Below, piece by piece: positions 1 through 6,064 of a stretch of 9,657 bases of DNA. Under the pieces are notes generated by a model. It saw only the letters and a program-made list of their open reading frames with translations, did not search any database and was not told where the DNA came from. The stretch covers positions 1 to 9,657 of the forward strand of contig PIXT01000228.1 in NCBI GenBank assembly GCA_003096235.1, in the 5' to 3' direction. Numbering within the stretch: the first letter of the stretch is position 1; every line of letters starts with the position of its first letter. The position numbers and the translations under genes were made by a program. Source of the stretch: Candidatus Bathyarchaeum sp. (GTDB lineage: Archaea > Thermoproteota > Bathyarchaeia > Bathyarchaeales > Bathyarchaeaceae).

Positions 1-191
1 ATCTGCCAAACAAAAACAGCTCCAACTACTATAATAATTAACGAAATCGCCAGTAAAGCCTTCTTTGACGCCCATTTTCTTGGATTATCCTTAGCTTCAG
101 TCGCTTTACGTTTTCTTCGAGCCTCATCTGAACGTTGCTGCTTCATTTGCCTCTCTTTTTGTTTTTCTTTTAAACTCTTTTTGTTTGACAC
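1..191 (-). CDS. N-terminal fragment of a membrane-anchored protein (partial)
   Basis: A reading frame of 63 codons runs off the left edge of the window. It begins at a GTG directly preceded by an in-frame TAG, so the protein cannot start further upstream. An AGAGGT Shine-Dalgarno-like site lies about nine bases before the GTG. Residues 1-44 are dominated by Lys, Arg, Glu and Gln and look like a highly charged cytoplasmic tail, probably helical. Residues 45-61 form one hydrophobic segment (ALLAISLII then IVVGAVFV), a signal anchor with the charged tail inside. The functional domain lies beyond the window and would be outside the cell. Archaea use this plan for anchored extracytoplasmic enzymes such as peptidyl-prolyl isomerases and thioredoxin-like proteins, but nothing visible here selects one. 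The coding call is fairly secure; the function is unknown. Confidence 0.7.
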   Translation of the reverse strand, partial: MSNKKSLKEKQKERQMKQQRSDEARRKRKATEAKDNPRKWASKKALLAISLIIIVVGAVFVWQ

Positions 192-259
192 CTAAATCAT
201 ACCTCTAAGTTTTAATTTCCTAACTTTAGTAATTGGATTCATAAACATTAGATTCTTAG

Positions 260-269
260 ATATTTTAAT
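260..269 (-). promoter_or_regulatory. Possible TATA box for the left-edge membrane-anchored gene
   Basis: On the minus strand this reads ATTAAAATAT. It would place a transcript start near position 240, about 50 bases before the GTG at 191. The region is generally AT-rich, so the match is weak. Confidence 0.25.
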
Positions 270-447
270 GCTTTTCAGATTTAGACCAAACTTGACAACA
301 AATCACCTATAAAATTTAAGAAAACATGACCTAACCACGCTGCACACAATTAAACCAAAATCAATGTTAACTGTTCTGAGCCACATTTTTGCACGAATCA
401 CTGTCAAATATATCGTTTTTCGATACATGTCTAGTAGGGTAGGATGC

Positions 448-457
448 TATTTATTTT
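448..457 (+). promoter_or_regulatory. Candidate TATA box for the small gene at 501
   Basis: TATTTATTTT predicts a transcript start near 478 and a leader of about 20 bases that includes the AGGTAGGGA ribosome binding site at 486-494. The spacing is what an archaeal promoter needs, but the motif itself is low in information. Confidence 0.35.
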
Positions 458-500
458 GAATATGAATAGTGTGTTCAGTGTATTTAGGTAGGGAATGTAT

Positions 501-644
501 ATGAGTTACACAATCGAAATAGAGCTTCCTTGTTCTGGTGCATGGTTCAAGTACTTTACTAACGTGGATTCTTTGGAAGAAGCCGAAAGCATAACACAAG
601 CAGCAGACCAAAACATCAAAACAAGAATACTAAAAAACTCTTAA
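501..644 (+). CDS. Small hypothetical protein, 47 residues
   Basis: A short gene whose product I do not recognise. The protein starts MSYTIEIELPCSG and ends in TRILKNS. Its predicted layout is a β-strand (YTIEIEL), a second aromatic strand (AWFKYFT), an acidic helix (SLEEAESITQAADQ) and a final strand (IKTRIL), which is a compact β-β-α-β-like unit. The start at 501 is preferred over the in-frame ATG at 495, because AGGTAGGGA at 486-494 lies six bases before 501 but abuts 495. A TATA-like element lies about 50 bases upstream and a T-rich tract follows the stop. Codon use resembles the neighbouring genes. Support comes from the strong ribosome binding site, the soluble-protein composition and the plausible secondary structure. 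It carries no membrane segment or metal-binding cluster. It could be a housekeeping or regulatory micro-protein; no function is claimed. Confidence 0.6.
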   Translation: MSYTIEIELPCSGAWFKYFTNVDSLEEAESITQAADQNIKTRILKNS

Positions 645-694
645 ACACAACCGCTGCACACGCTGTTCTTCTATTACTGTGCGGCTGTAACCTA

Positions 695-708
695 TTTTAC
701 GCTTTTTT
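695..708 (+). terminator. T-rich tract after the small gene
   Basis: TTTTACGCTTTTTT about 50 bases after the stop at 644 resembles the oligo-T termination signals of archaea. A loose pairing between CCGC..CACA (651-660) and TGTGCGG upstream could add a hairpin, but with a two-base bulge. Confidence 0.35.
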
Positions 709-750
709 AACACGCCCAAAAATGTTTTAGCAGATTTGATGCTACACAAG

Positions 751-760
751 TATTTAATAG
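751..760 (+). promoter_or_regulatory. TATA box for the four-helix membrane protein
   Basis: TATTTAATAG lies about 50 bases before the ATG at 808 and predicts a transcript start near 780. The resulting leader of about 28 bases contains a weak GGGCGAG Shine-Dalgarno-like site. Confidence 0.45.
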
Positions 761-807
761 CAACTTTAGTTTATCTCCTCAATCAAGTGTTCAGGGCGAG
801 ATAAACA

Positions 808-1629
808 ATGGAAGCTTCGCTTAGTAACATACGCAAAGACGTTCAGATGCAAAAAAAATCAGATCGACAAATGTCGACTGCGTGGCTTTTAGTTTACATT
901 ATACCCTTAATCATCAGTGTTGTAGCCAGTTGCTATTTTGTCACAGTTTTTATGGACCTTTTTTCCACAGTCGATTTCTCACTTCCCTCATCGTCATATT
1001 CTTCATATGATTGGCTTCCTGACGAGTTTATGTCCGTTTGGATCATTGTAATGCTGACTGGAGCAGCCAATTCTGTGGCGACCCTAACTCTCAATTACCT
1101 GCTTGTTAACAGACGAGCCACTCACTTCAAAAGACAAAATTTTCTACACGAAGACACAATCTCTACAATAGGCTCTATCGCAAAAACAAAGGAAATAGAC
1201 ATGGACGCAGATTTGTCGTCGCTTCAAAGAACCCTAAAAGAAGCAAACATTGAAAAAACAGAGAAAAGCGCAATACTTTGGTCCATTCTATCTATGTTTG
1301 TTCCATTTGTGCAATTGTATGTCTACTATTTTCTTGTGAATGACTTTTACAGACATGAACGTATAGAGGACAGCTTCTGGGCTGATGTTAGCACAGCAAT
1401 GAACAAGCTTGACATCAACTTTTCTATGCCCCGAAGAACCGAAGCTATGCCTTATCGAAGCTTTGTTTTGTATCTGATCTTGTCAATCGTAACTATGGGC
1501 TTGTTTGTAGTATACTGGCTTTATGCTCTGCTCAAAGACCCCAATACACACTTCAAATACCACACACAAACAGAAAATCAACTATTAACCGTACTAGAAT
1601 CTGCTACAACCCAAGAAACTCCCTGCTAG
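808..1629 (+). CDS. Membrane protein with DUF4234-like repeats, 273 residues
   Basis: An integral membrane protein with four predicted transmembrane helices at about residues 25-49, 76-100, 155-177 and 219-242. The loop between helices 2 and 3 is long and charged and probably cytoplasmic. The C-terminal unit (ILSIVTMGLF then VYWLYALLKD, residues 224-244) resembles DUF4234 membrane proteins, whose function is unknown. Helices 2, 3 and 4 each end in a similar pattern: Y-x-L then N or K, a few residues, then H-x-K/R (NYLLVNRRATHFK; YFLVNDFYRHER; YALLKDPNTHFK). This suggests an internally repeated helix-plus-amphipathic-tail unit. No catalytic motif is visible. The gene has its own promoter and ends eight bases from the end of the convergent SpoIIM-family gene. 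The DUF4234 link is a recollection of sequence style, not a search result. Confidence 0.75.
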   Translation: MEASLSNIRKDVQMQKKSDRQMSTAWLLVYIIPLIISVVASCYFVTVFMDLFSTVDFSLPSSSYSSYDWLPDEFMSVWIIVMLTGAANSVATLTLNYLLVNRRATHFKRQNFLHEDTISTIGSIAKTKEIDMDADLSSLQRTLKEANIEKTEKSAILWSILSMFVPFVQLYVYYFLVNDFYRHERIEDSFWADVSTAMNKLDINFSMPRRTEAMPYRSFVLYLILSIVTMGLFVVYWLYALLKDPNTHFKYHTQTENQLLTVLESATTQETPC

Positions 1630-1637
1630 CCTGCTAT

Positions 1638-2360
1638 CTACAGCCCAAGCAGATATGGCGTAACATACGTTTCTATCGCGGCAGCAACAAACAAAAGTAT
1701 GATCGATGCCACAGCAAGAATTAACGTGTCTTTTAAGCCCCGTTTAGCCTTCTTTGTGTCTACTTGTTTGCCCCTTAATTTAGCAAGTATCACTTCAGTA
1801 ACTGTTGCCTGCCACAAGACTATACACGCAAACTGAAGCAAAAACGCGGGTATCTCAATTATTCCATGAGGAACCAACCCTATTATCGGATACGCTAAGC
1901 CATTGTTCATTCCAACCATCACTGCTACTACTCCAATCACTCCACTGTTGAGCAAAATTTCAAAACCCAGCAAAAGTGGACCCACAGCAGGAACCCAAAC
2001 AAGCATTCTGATCGGATTCCAGAAATGACCACTATTGTTTGTGAAAATGTAAGAAAAGAAATCTAAAGTGAACGGACCCGGAACATCATCGTAATCGAAC
2101 ACTGTCTGAACAATTGAACTTAAGCTATCTGATGCGCTTGGCACTAGACAAAAAACTATAACCGATCCAATTATGGCAACCGCCAGCATAATAAAGAAAG
2201 CCAATGACGTTGCCTTGACAATCAAAATGTTTCGGCGAATAGCGCCTTTGAGAATCTGCGTTACCTTCAAGACTTGTGACTTGAACCGCAGAAACAACAC
2301 ACCCTCCACAAATCTAAATGCTCCTTCTTGATTAAAACCTTTATCAGAACAAGAGAACAT
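1638..2360 (-). CDS. SpoIIM/DUF95-family integral membrane protein
   Basis: A 240-residue polytopic membrane protein. Hydrophobic segments fall at about residues 50-73, 120-137, 139-152, 155-185 and 213-230. The signature of the stage II sporulation protein M family is present: LVPHGIIEIPAF at 162-173 within a hydrophobic stretch, and AAAIETYVTP at 226-235 near the C-terminus. In Bacillus SpoIIM is part of the engulfment complex with SpoIID and SpoIIP. Archaea do not sporulate, and their DUF95 members are of unknown role, possibly in membrane or envelope organisation. The start is uncertain. ATG at 2360 is the longest possibility, but GTG codons at residues 18 and 21 follow an AAGGAG site, and the family usually begins close to the basic helix KGAIRRN (38-44). 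The gene is divergent from the kinase fusion and convergent with the DUF4234-like gene. Confidence 0.85.
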   Translation of the reverse strand: MFSCSDKGFNQEGAFRFVEGVLFLRFKSQVLKVTQILKGAIRRNILIVKATSLAFFIMLAVAIIGSVIVFCLVPSASDSLSSIVQTVFDYDDVPGPFTLDFFSYIFTNNSGHFWNPIRMLVWVPAVGPLLLGFEILLNSGVIGVVAVMVGMNNGLAYPIIGLVPHGIIEIPAFLLQFACIVLWQATVTEVILAKLRGKQVDTKKAKRGLKDTLILAVASIILLFVAAAIETYVTPYLLGL

Positions 2361-2370
2361 CAGCGAACAT

Positions 2371-2379
2371 GTTTTAAAC
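2371..2379. promoter_or_regulatory. Symmetric TATA-like element in the divergent promoter
   Basis: GTTTTAAAC reads as a TATA-like box on both strands. For the plus-strand kinase gene it predicts a start near 2401, 36 bases before the ATG. For the minus-strand SpoIIM gene it predicts a start near 2349, inside the longest frame, which would favour a GTG start at about 2309 or 2300. It may serve only one of the two genes. Confidence 0.4.
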
Positions 2380-2436
2380 CTGTGACAGCTTCATACAAAG
2401 ACGTTTCTAGCGGCTAAAGTTGCGGAAAGAGCACAA

Positions 2437-4113
2437 ATGAGCGTTCAACTAAATGAACACCTAAAAGAAAACATATTGAACCTATGTAATGAAATCGCTG
2501 GCTCTCGTCAAATCACCGCTGTTTGCATCTACGGTCCATGGGTTTGCGGATACGCTGACAAAAAAACTGACCTAAACGTTTTGCTGATTCTTGACCGCTT
2601 CACCCTGCGCCTAAACACATACCATGAGACTATAGATGACTTCAACGTCTCGGTTTTGACAGTTAACCGCTTGGACTTTGAACGCGACATAAAACGAGGA
2701 TGGCTAGGAGAATTCTTTGCAGAAAAGGTCACGTTTCCATATGAACCACTAAAAAACAAAGAATACCTGCAGCTTAATGAGCTGAAAATAAAAAAGAGAA
2801 CCATTTTAGAGATTCTCGAAAACCTGATCATGGTGTTTCCAGAGTCATCTCACGAATTCCTCATCGAAAAAGAATACTTCATGTACGCAGTAATGATGAG
2901 AAGAGCCAAACTGTTCCCTCCAACAATCTACAGTTTTCTTAACATGACCACAAGGACCCTTAGACAAAAAAATGTAGAAACAATTATGGACGGCTACCTC
3001 AAAGCCCTAAACGAACTGGAAACCCAAAACACAATCTTCTATTCAGGCTACTGCATAAAAATCAGTAAAAACCACATCAACGCAGTCAAAAAACGCAAAC
3101 TGAGATTAGCTCCAATCCTTAAATCGTTTCAGAAAATGACAATAACTCCCCTTCTTAGCGTATTATCAGAATCTACAAATTCCCTTATTCAAGAACAAAG
3201 GCTCTTCACTAAAAACCATCAAAAAATCAACACTAACGAACTGGTTTCCCAACTGGAAGACCCAAAAAAATACGTTTTACTCCCTACGCCTCTTGGGCCA
3301 GTTTCGCTTTCAGACAAGTCGGACATTAGAGATGTGGCTAAAAAAATACTCCCCGATGGAGAACTCTCAAAAATGAAAATCAAAAACATCGGAGGAGTCC
3401 TAAACGAAGTTTACCTTCTTACTCTAACAAAAAATGGTGAAGAACAAAAGTTTGTAGTCAAACAATTCATAGACTGGTCAAACCTCAAATGGCTATCTTT
3501 AACCTTGTGGACATTAGGAAGCGCATCATTCTCTGTGCTTGGACACTCAAGGCTAGAAAAAGAATACGCCATAAACAAGTTTCTACAAAGTAACGGTTTT
3601 CCAGTCCCAAAAATTTTCTACATCAGCCACAAGAAACGCTTGATATTCGAAGAATTCATTGAAGGCAATGAGCTGGTGGAACCTATCAAACGCATAATGT
3701 ACTCTAACGAAACCGATGCTGATCTTGACTTGGTGAAAAATGCGGGACAAAAAACAGCACAAGCACACAGCTTAGGAGTAAGCCTAGGCGACTGCAAACC
3801 AGAAAACTTTCTTGTCGCAAATAATGAGCTTGTCCTGCTTGACCTTGAGCAGGCAACAAGAGACGGTAACCCAGTATGGGACGTCGCCGAATTCTTGTAC
3901 TACTCAGGGCATTACAGCCCACCAATATCTTCTACTAAAGCTGCGACCCTTATAGCCCAAAAATTTATTGAAGGCTATTTGGAAGCTGGAGGAAAAAAAG
4001 AAACCATAAAAAAAGCCGCATCAGCACGATACACAAAAGTCTTTACCGTTTTCACTCCCCCGCATGTCCTACTTGCTATTTCTAACATCTGCCAAAAAAT
4101 CGGAAATACCTGA
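2437..4113 (+). CDS. Degenerate nucleotidyltransferase-like / Bud32-like kinase fusion
   Basis: A 558-residue protein with three parts. Residues 28-105 resemble a polymerase-β-type nucleotidyltransferase, but the GSxxxG-x5-SDxDL motif reads GPWVCGYADKKTDLN (33-47). Ser is replaced by Pro, the second Asp by Asn, and no third acidic residue is evident, so the domain is probably inactive. Residues 110-270 are mostly helical. Residues 312-558 are a protein-kinase-like fold: β3 Lys342 in FVVKQF, a possible αC Glu in LEKEY (373-377), the catalytic loop LGDCKPEN (450-457) with Asp452 and Asn457, and metal-binding Asp469 in LLDLEQA. The loop resembles Bud32/RIO and sugar or lipopolysaccharide kinases more than Hanks kinases. 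Kinase activity is plausible; the substrate is unknown. The start ATG follows GGAAAGAG. The gene stands alone, divergent from the SpoIIM gene and convergent with the coiled-coil gene. Domain calls come from motifs read by eye. Confidence 0.75.
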   Translation: MSVQLNEHLKENILNLCNEIAGSRQITAVCIYGPWVCGYADKKTDLNVLLILDRFTLRLNTYHETIDDFNVSVLTVNRLDFERDIKRGWLGEFFAEKVTFPYEPLKNKEYLQLNELKIKKRTILEILENLIMVFPESSHEFLIEKEYFMYAVMMRRAKLFPPTIYSFLNMTTRTLRQKNVETIMDGYLKALNELETQNTIFYSGYCIKISKNHINAVKKRKLRLAPILKSFQKMTITPLLSVLSESTNSLIQEQRLFTKNHQKINTNELVSQLEDPKKYVLLPTPLGPVSLSDKSDIRDVAKKILPDGELSKMKIKNIGGVLNEVYLLTLTKNGEEQKFVVKQFIDWSNLKWLSLTLWTLGSASFSVLGHSRLEKEYAINKFLQSNGFPVPKIFYISHKKRLIFEEFIEGNELVEPIKRIMYSNETDADLDLVKNAGQKTAQAHSLGVSLGDCKPENFLVANNELVLLDLEQATRDGNPVWDVAEFLYYSGHYSPPISSTKAATLIAQKFIEGYLEAGGKKETIKKAASARYTKVFTVFTPPHVLLAISNICQKIGNT

Positions 4114-4174
4114 ACCGTAACTCCTGAACCAAAAAGAAGATGTGCGGTTGCCGTTTTCAGTATGTTGCATTTCT

Positions 4175-5797
4175 TTACATCAGTTTGTTGAGGATTTGGA
4201 ACTCATTTTCTGATATCCAGCCCTCATCTCTTAGTTCTGTTATTCCTTTTTTTACGCCCACTTTCATTTCGGTTGATCTCAGAATGTTTGCTTTGATTCC
4301 TGCTTCCAGTATCTCTTTTTCAAACACTGGATTCTCTTGGGTTAAATCTACAAGTCTGTCAAGAAGCGCTGCTATGGCTTGTGAGCGGCACTGGAGAAAG
4401 CTTTTCATTTTTCCGGAGCCAAACACGCCCTTCAGTTTCGTTTTAATTCCCATGCTGCCTATGTTTGATGGCGGATAAACAACATACCGTTTTCCCACTT
4501 CTGTTTCGTAACAAATAAAATAGACCGGAAGATACACCAGAGCCTGTTTTATTCTTCTTTCTTGAGCGCCCAAGTTGTCAATCTCGTTTAATTCCGCCTC
4601 TTTTGTTTTAATCATGGTGTCAATCTGTTTAATTATTGCAGAAGTCATATCCTCAAGAGACGCCAACTCCTGCTGCTCTAGCCTCGACCTCGCCTCTTTT
4701 GCAGCCTCAATATCCCGCAAACATTTCATAGCTTCTTCAATACGGTCATTCGGTTTTGTCCTAGTCCTAGACACTTCAATCTTCTTTGCATCCTCAACAT
4801 TTTCTAGTTCCCTATCAATATCCTTGATTTCCTTGTTCAAAGTTGGAATCTTCTTCTTAATCTCATCAAGCTTCTGCGTCAACTCAAACTCGCTAGCCTC
4901 ATCTTTGTTCTCTCTAAAAGTCTTTATATCTGCCTCAATTCGGTCAATATCTGCTGACAGCCGCTCAATGGTTCTTTCTGCTCTAATCCTGTTTTGGTGA
5001 AGAGAACGCAGTTTTCTATCATACTTTTTGGAGATTCTGGTGACTTCTTCATCACGTTTCTCTTGAATCTTCTTTATTTTCGCCATTACTTTGGGCTTGA
5101 CCTTCTTGACTTTTTTATCAAAATCTTTCACACTCTGCTTTATTTCTACTTGAAGACCCCGCACCTGTTCTCTTGACGCTTTACTAAGCAACTTCATGCT
5201 CTTGCTTAGACTTTTTATCTCCTCCTCGATTGTCCCTCTTAAATCAGAAATCTTATCAATAGAAGCTGCAACCTCAGACTCATCTAGCATAGGAGACAAA
5301 ATCGTTTTCGACGTTTTGGCTTTTCCATTATCTTCTGCATCTTTGAGATAATCCATCAAATCCTGCACAAACTCTGGGTTTGTGATAAGCCCCTCAATGA
5401 CTCTTTCTTCTTGTCCTGCAAATTTTTGGAAATAACTCGCATTCTGGGACAATGCCGCAACATAGGCTTCGCGTGACTTGGAGCTTGCTTGAATGTCCGT
5501 CTCAAAGGCTTTGATGTCTGGGATTGAATCATAAACTATTGTTTGATTTGTGAATTCGAGTCCATCAAAGATAAGAGTTCTTCTCTTCCATGGAACTAAC
5601 CATATTGGATAACATGTTTCAGCTATGAACGCCAGTTTTTCTTCTGGCTTCTTGAGAACTCGACCTTCTCCCTTTTTTCGGTCTCTTTCAGACAAGTAGA
5701 AGATTGCTGCCATTTCCATGTCTTTACTGTAGGGTCTGAATCTGTCTTTGGCTGCTACAGCAAATGGGAGAACAATTTTTCTGATTCGTTTAGCCAA
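4175..5797 (-). CDS. Large coiled-coil protein with terminal globular domains
   Basis: A 540-residue soluble protein that I cannot assign to a named family. Residues 1-110 form a globular head with a β-rich core containing YPIWLVPWKRR (63-73) and LIFDG. Residues 110-165 are helical. Residues about 180-415 are highly charged (Lys, Glu, Asp, Arg) with heptad-like hydrophobics and should form a long coiled coil, with a likely break near the Pro at 318 and around 345-350. Residues 420-540 form a tail domain that opens with YLPVYFICY then KRYVVYPP (422-443), similar in character to the head motif. The start is TTG, preceded by AGGTG with a six-base gap, which is a good archaeal ribosome binding site. 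No ATPase motifs are complete, so it is not an SMC or Rad50 protein. It may be a scaffold or an adaptor for a partner ATPase; that role is a guess. Confidence 0.75.
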   Translation of the reverse strand: MAKRIRKIVLPFAVAAKDRFRPYSKDMEMAAIFYLSERDRKKGEGRVLKKPEEKLAFIAETCYPIWLVPWKRRTLIFDGLEFTNQTIVYDSIPDIKAFETDIQASSKSREAYVAALSQNASYFQKFAGQEERVIEGLITNPEFVQDLMDYLKDAEDNGKAKTSKTILSPMLDESEVAASIDKISDLRGTIEEEIKSLSKSMKLLSKASREQVRGLQVEIKQSVKDFDKKVKKVKPKVMAKIKKIQEKRDEEVTRISKKYDRKLRSLHQNRIRAERTIERLSADIDRIEADIKTFRENKDEASEFELTQKLDEIKKKIPTLNKEIKDIDRELENVEDAKKIEVSRTRTKPNDRIEEAMKCLRDIEAAKEARSRLEQQELASLEDMTSAIIKQIDTMIKTKEAELNEIDNLGAQERRIKQALVYLPVYFICYETEVGKRYVVYPPSNIGSMGIKTKLKGVFGSGKMKSFLQCRSQAIAALLDRLVDLTQENPVFEKEILEAGIKANILRSTEMKVGVKKGITELRDEGWISENEFQILNKLM

Positions 5798-5803
5798 GTT
5801 TCA

Positions 5804-5808
5804 CACCT
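5804..5808 (-). promoter_or_regulatory. Ribosome binding site fixing the TTG start at 5797
   Basis: AGGTG on the minus strand lies six bases before the TTG codon. No ATG or GTG in a better position exists, so the site decides the start. The same arrangement (GGGTG, six bases, TTG) occurs at the GyrI-like gene near 8979. Confidence 0.6.
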
Positions 5809-5848
5809 GTTTAGTTCATATGCCCTGGATGTATGATATGCTATCGTG

Positions 5849-5857
5849 ATACTTAAT
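5849..5857 (-). promoter_or_regulatory. Possible TATA box for the coiled-coil gene
   Basis: ATTAAGTAT on the minus strand would start transcription near 5828, about 30 bases before the TTG. The match is modest. Confidence 0.25.
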
Positions 5858-5933
5858 TGTCATGATTTGAACCGCTCGTCCAGTAGGGTACTGAAATTGA
5901 GTTTATTTTAATCATGAAATGTTATTTAGGCTT

Positions 5934-5953
5934 TGTTGCTTTCCGGGGCAACA
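5934..5953. repeat. Short hairpin in the divergent spacer
   Basis: TGTTGC and GCAACA form a six-base perfect stem around an eight-base interior that can add two G-T pairs. It sits in the 267-base spacer between the coiled-coil gene and ppa, about 70 bases upstream of the ppa TATA box. It could be an operator or structured RNA, or a chance occurrence. Confidence 0.35.
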
Positions 5954-6021
5954 GCACAAAAAATCAACATAAACCATTGCGCCCGATGTAACTTAATTTT
6001 GAACTGTTTTTTGGTACGTAG

Positions 6022-6030
6022 CCTTTAAAT
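6022..6030 (+). promoter_or_regulatory. TATA box for inorganic pyrophosphatase
   Basis: CCTTTAAAT is centred about 39 bases before the TTG start and predicts a transcript start near 6052. The leader would be only about a dozen bases, which suits the lack of a strong Shine-Dalgarno site before 6065. Confidence 0.45.
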
Positions 6031-6064
6031 GTGTGGAATTCTTTGCAGTTGACGGTAGATTAGT

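Larger units (their letters stand above)
192..500. other. Non-coding spacer of about 300 bases
   Basis: This is AT-rich DNA between two divergent genes. It holds the presumed promoter of the left-edge gene, a short TATCG/CGATA inverted repeat with a five-T loop (411-425), a TATA-like stretch at 448-457 and the Shine-Dalgarno site of the small gene that follows. The longest plus-strand reading frame noted (31 codons from about position 364) lacks a ribosome binding site and is not credible. No tRNA or convincing small RNA was seen. Confidence 0.6.

Noticed and set aside
411..425. TATCG/CGATA hairpin with a T5 loop in the 192-500 spacer
   Set aside because: Five-base arms with this spacing occur several times by chance and no link to a promoter element is clear.
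338..661. CGCTGCACAC repeated at 338-347 and 652-661, flanking the small gene
   Set aside because: Ten-base repeats are expected many times by chance in a window of this size, and the flanking bases do not extend the match.
4403..4430. GVFGSGK in the coiled-coil protein (residues 457-463), resembling a Walker A motif
   Set aside because: The required Ser or Thr after Lys is Met, the segment lies in a small tail domain, and no Walker B is present.
4140..5176. Plus-strand open frames opposite the coiled-coil gene
   Set aside because: They are hydrophobic Ser/Phe/Ile-rich antisense shadows of a Lys/Glu-rich coding strand, without ribosome binding sites.
5866..5882. GGTTCAAATC on the minus strand, resembling a tRNA T-loop
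   Set aside because: The flanking bases do not form a T-stem, and no acceptor, D-arm or anticodon arm can be built around it.
431..5890. AGTAGGGTA occurring in both the 430s and 5880s intergenic regions
   Set aside because: The match is short, lies at different distances from the genes, and is within chance expectation.
5800..6064. Possible C/D box small RNA in the divergent spacer
   Set aside because: Isolated CTGA and TGAT-like words are present, but not the ordered C, D', C', D boxes with proper guide spacing.
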